DNA from: Bacteroidota bacterium | Lineage (GTDB): Bacteria > Bacteroidota > Bacteroidia > Chitinophagales > Chitinophagaceae | Length of the DNA stretch: 64,000 nucleotides | Direction: 5' to 3' | Assembly: GCA_018267915.1 (NCBI GenBank) | Contig: JAFDXN010000058.1 | Coordinates: 62,001 to 126,000, forward strand | In this document: positions 62,120 to 64,000 of the stretch, in pieces | Layout of the letters: each line of letters opens with the position of its first letter | Numbering within the stretch: the stretch's first letter is position 1 | Notes under the pieces: model-generated | The model's database searches: none | What the model saw: only the letters and a program-made list of their open reading frames with translations | What the model was told of the DNA's origin: nothing | Program-made: the position numbers and the translations under genes

Positions 62120-62393
62120 AAAATTTAGGTTTTAGTATTTGACCATGAATATAGTGAAAAGTAAAAATGAAAACCTGCAACACGAAAAATAATTCTGGAC
62201 GAAAAAAGATGATACTAATAATTCAGATAGACTATCATAATTTTTTTTAAATCAATTACTTACTATATCATTTCGTAAATAGGATTTCATTCGATCCCAT
62301 TGTCAATTTTTCCCGGCGAAGGCGTTACTTTCCCGCCCCGGCACCCCTACTGATACTATCTACTTAATATTAAAAATGCTACTTTTAAGCCCT

Positions 62394-62401
62394 TATTTTT
62401 G
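62394..62401 (+). promoter_or_regulatory. -7 promoter element 8 nt before the hydrolase start
   Basis: TATTTTTG matches TAnnTTTG and lies 8 nt before the ATG at 62410, at the end of a 290-bp AT-rich stretch with no gene. Confidence 0.55.
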
Positions 62402-62409
62402 CACGCGGT

Positions 62410-64000
62410 ATGAAACAGTTTTTAACCATTGCCTTAGTACTTTTCTCCATTTCTTCCTTTGCAGTACCCAAAAACACAGCCGGCAGTAATAAAAAGGCCG
62501 ACTCGCTATGGGTGCGCCGCAACTACGAGAAGCGCGAGATCGCGATAACGATGCGCGACGGCAAGCAGCTGTATACGGCCATATATAGTCCCAAAGATAA
62601 TAAGAGCAAGCACCCGATCCTGCTTTTCCGTACACCCTATTCCATAGCCCCTTATGGCCGCGATTCCTTCAAGGCCTTCTGGGATTTCTTTTGGGTCGAC
62701 TACCTGAAAGAAGGCTACATAATGGTGCTGCAGGATGTGCGCGGCCGCTACATGAGCGAGGGCGACTTTGTGGATGTGCGGCCCTTTAACCCTGAGAAGG
62801 GGGAAGGTGATATAGATGAAAGTACCGATACGTATGACACCATCGACTGGCTGGTGAACAACCTGAAGAACAGCAATGGCAAGGTAGGCGTACTGGGCAT
62901 TTCCTATCCAGGCTTTTACGCCACCCAGGCTGCCCTCTGTGGCCATCCCGCACTTAAAGCAGTAAGTCCGCAAGCTCCCGTAACTGATTGGTTTGCAGGC
63001 GATGACTTTCATCATAACGGTGCCTTTATGCTAATGGACGGCTTCAATTTTTATTCCGGCTTCGGCAAGCCCCGCCCGGCGCCAACGAAACATGGCGCGA
63101 AGGGATTTGACAACTACGGAACGAAGGACAATTACAAATTTTTCCTCGAGACAGGCTCACTCCGCAACTTCCGCAAGCTGATGGGCGATAGCATTAAGTT
63201 CTGGAGCGATATGTATGAGCACCCGAATTATGATGATTGGTGGCAGGCGCGCAATGCCCGCAAGTACGTATCACATATTCCTGACAGCGTGGCTACACTG
63301 GTGGTAGGGGGTCTCTTTGACGCTGAAGACTGCTTTGGCGCCTGGAACCTGTATAAGGCCATAGAAAAGAATGCCCATAACAACAACCGGCTGGTGATGG
63401 GTCCCTGGCAGCATGGGGGCTGGGCCAGGACCACTGGCGAGCACCTGGGCAATGTGCGCTTTGGCAGCAAGACCTCCGAATGGTATCAGAAGCATATAGA
63501 GGAGCCATTCTTCAGGTTTTACCTGCAGGACAAGGGCGATATAACCGATATAAAAGAGGCTAATATCTACTTCAGCGGGGGCAACGAATGGCGTACTTTC
63601 GACAAATGGCCGCCAGAAGAGCGCAAGAATAAGGCCTTTTACCTGCAGCCCGGCGGTGGCTTGTCGCTGGTGATCCCGGAAAAGGAAAGTTCATCGAGCA
63701 AGTACATAAGCGATCCGGCGCACCCGGTACCCTATACCGAAGACGTACATTTCAACCGCACCGCTGAATATATGGACGACGACCAACGTTTTGCATCGCG
63801 CCGGCCCGATGTGCTGACTTTTACCAGCGGGCCACTTACCGACGACCTGATGATAGGCGGCCCTGTAACGGCTGACCTTTTTGTTTCTATCTCCACTACC
63901 GATGCAGACTTTGTGGTAAAACTGATCGATGTATTCCCTGACGATTTCAGCTATGATGATAAAAAAGATGGTGCCGGATGGGGCAAGGACTACCCTATGG
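62410..64000 (+). CDS. CocE/NonD (X-Pro dipeptidyl-peptidase S15-like) hydrolase, 3' truncated
   Basis: The frame from the ATG at 62410 is open to the window end (530 codons seen). A signal peptide (1-18, ending SSFA) leads to an alpha/beta-hydrolase domain. It has TMRDGKQLYTAIYSP, DVRGRYMSEGDF and the nucleophile motif GISYPGF (Ser in GxSYxG). The VVGGLFDAEDCFG Asp and the GPWQHGG His complete the likely triad. A C-terminal jelly-roll of the S15 type begins near residue 420 (FTSGPLTDDLMIGGPV). Relatives cleave X-Pro peptides, cocaine-type esters or glutaryl-7-ACA. An exported enzyme, probably an acylase or ester hydrolase; the substrate is unknown. Confidence 0.9.
   Translation, partial: MKQFLTIALVLFSISSFAVPKNTAGSNKKADSLWVRRNYEKREIAITMRDGKQLYTAIYSPKDNKSKHPILLFRTPYSIAPYGRDSFKAFWDFFWVDYLKEGYIMVLQDVRGRYMSEGDFVDVRPFNPEKGEGDIDESTDTYDTIDWLVNNLKNSNGKVGVLGISYPGFYATQAALCGHPALKAVSPQAPVTDWFAGDDFHHNGAFMLMDGFNFYSGFGKPRPAPTKHGAKGFDNYGTKDNYKFFLETGSLRNFRKLMGDSIKFWSDMYEHPNYDDWWQARNARKYVSHIPDSVATLVVGGLFDAEDCFGAWNLYKAIEKNAHNNNRLVMGPWQHGGWARTTGEHLGNVRFGSKTSEWYQKHIEEPFFRFYLQDKGDITDIKEANIYFSGGNEWRTFDKWPPEERKNKAFYLQPGGGLSLVIPEKESSSSKYISDPAHPVPYTEDVHFNRTAEYMDDDQRFASRRPDVLTFTSGPLTDDLMIGGPVTADLFVSISTTDADFVVKLIDVFPDDFSYDDKKDGAGWGKDYPM

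Noticed and set aside
1..64000. CRISPR array, prophage, integron or insertion sequence
   Set aside because: No regularly spaced short repeats, integrase, transposase or phage structural genes were seen.

Overview
This window reads as chromosomal DNA of a Bacteroidota bacterium, most likely a Chitinophagia/Chitinophagaceae relative (family level is inference). The evidence is type IX secretion system (T9SS) cargo with both type A and type B sorting domains, SprB-like repeats, a SusC-like TonB-dependent receptor, DUF4476 and DUF2304 proteins, a class-typical GyrA, and repeated TAnnTTTG promoter elements with almost no Shine-Dalgarno sequences. I see no rRNA, tRNA, CRISPR array, insertion sequence or prophage.

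Layout. 1-3.6 kb: the end of a T9SS type B protein, a degenerate duplication of its last codons, and a secreted protein built of six ~73-residue repeats with a small secreted partner. 3.6-10.6 kb: a minus-strand run (DUF2304, GT2 glycosyltransferase, LuxC-like acyl-CoA reductase) divergent from a dicluster ferredoxin, then a stress protein, a double-OmpA-domain protein, a small membrane protein and the Kup potassium transporter. 10.9-17.5 kb: a small secreted protein and two tandem paralogous ~930-residue T9SS surface proteins. 17.5-25.7 kb: a GNAT acetyltransferase, small unknowns, a PepC-like peptidase, an ABC exporter pair, an M1 peptidase and a T9SS type A protein. 25.7-34.3 kb: a TonB receptor, PdhB, an operon of a biotin carrier protein, a DUF4476 protein and a lipoprotein, then a large M1 peptidase. 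34.4-40 kb: gyrA, a TPR protein, a front-end desaturase and a cold-shock protein. 40-44.2 kb: a secreted M36-like metallopeptidase and a DUF763 protein. 44.2-52.1 kb: a formate-dehydrogenase-like cluster (fdhD, a small unknown, FdhF/YdeP, Uma2), a THEP1-like NTPase, and the TauE/DUF1634/YeiH anion-export genes. 52.1-64 kb: a desaturase and lauroyl-type acyltransferase pair, an MsbA-like ABC exporter, signal peptidase I, a short-chain dehydrogenase, many small proteins including two His-rich secreted peptides, and the start of a CocE/NonD hydrolase.

How the parts fit. Much of the window serves the envelope: secreted adhesin-like proteins and peptidases exported through Sec (signal peptidase I is present) and T9SS, lipoproteins, OmpA-type anchoring, and lipid modification. 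A second theme is molybdenum/sulfur chemistry at 45-52 kb, where the fdhD-to-Uma2 genes are packed with overlaps or 1-9 nt gaps.

Most interesting signals: several genes whose TAnnTTTG promoter element lies only 4-8 nt before the start codon (candidate leaderless mRNAs); a perfect DnaA-box word upstream of the gyrA promoter; a 123-bp element at 55990-56112 closed by a 15-bp inverted repeat; a cluster of ATAATTACCG words in a 650-bp gene-free stretch; the His-rich peptide pair; and a terminator-like hairpin that abuts the TonB receptor start codon.
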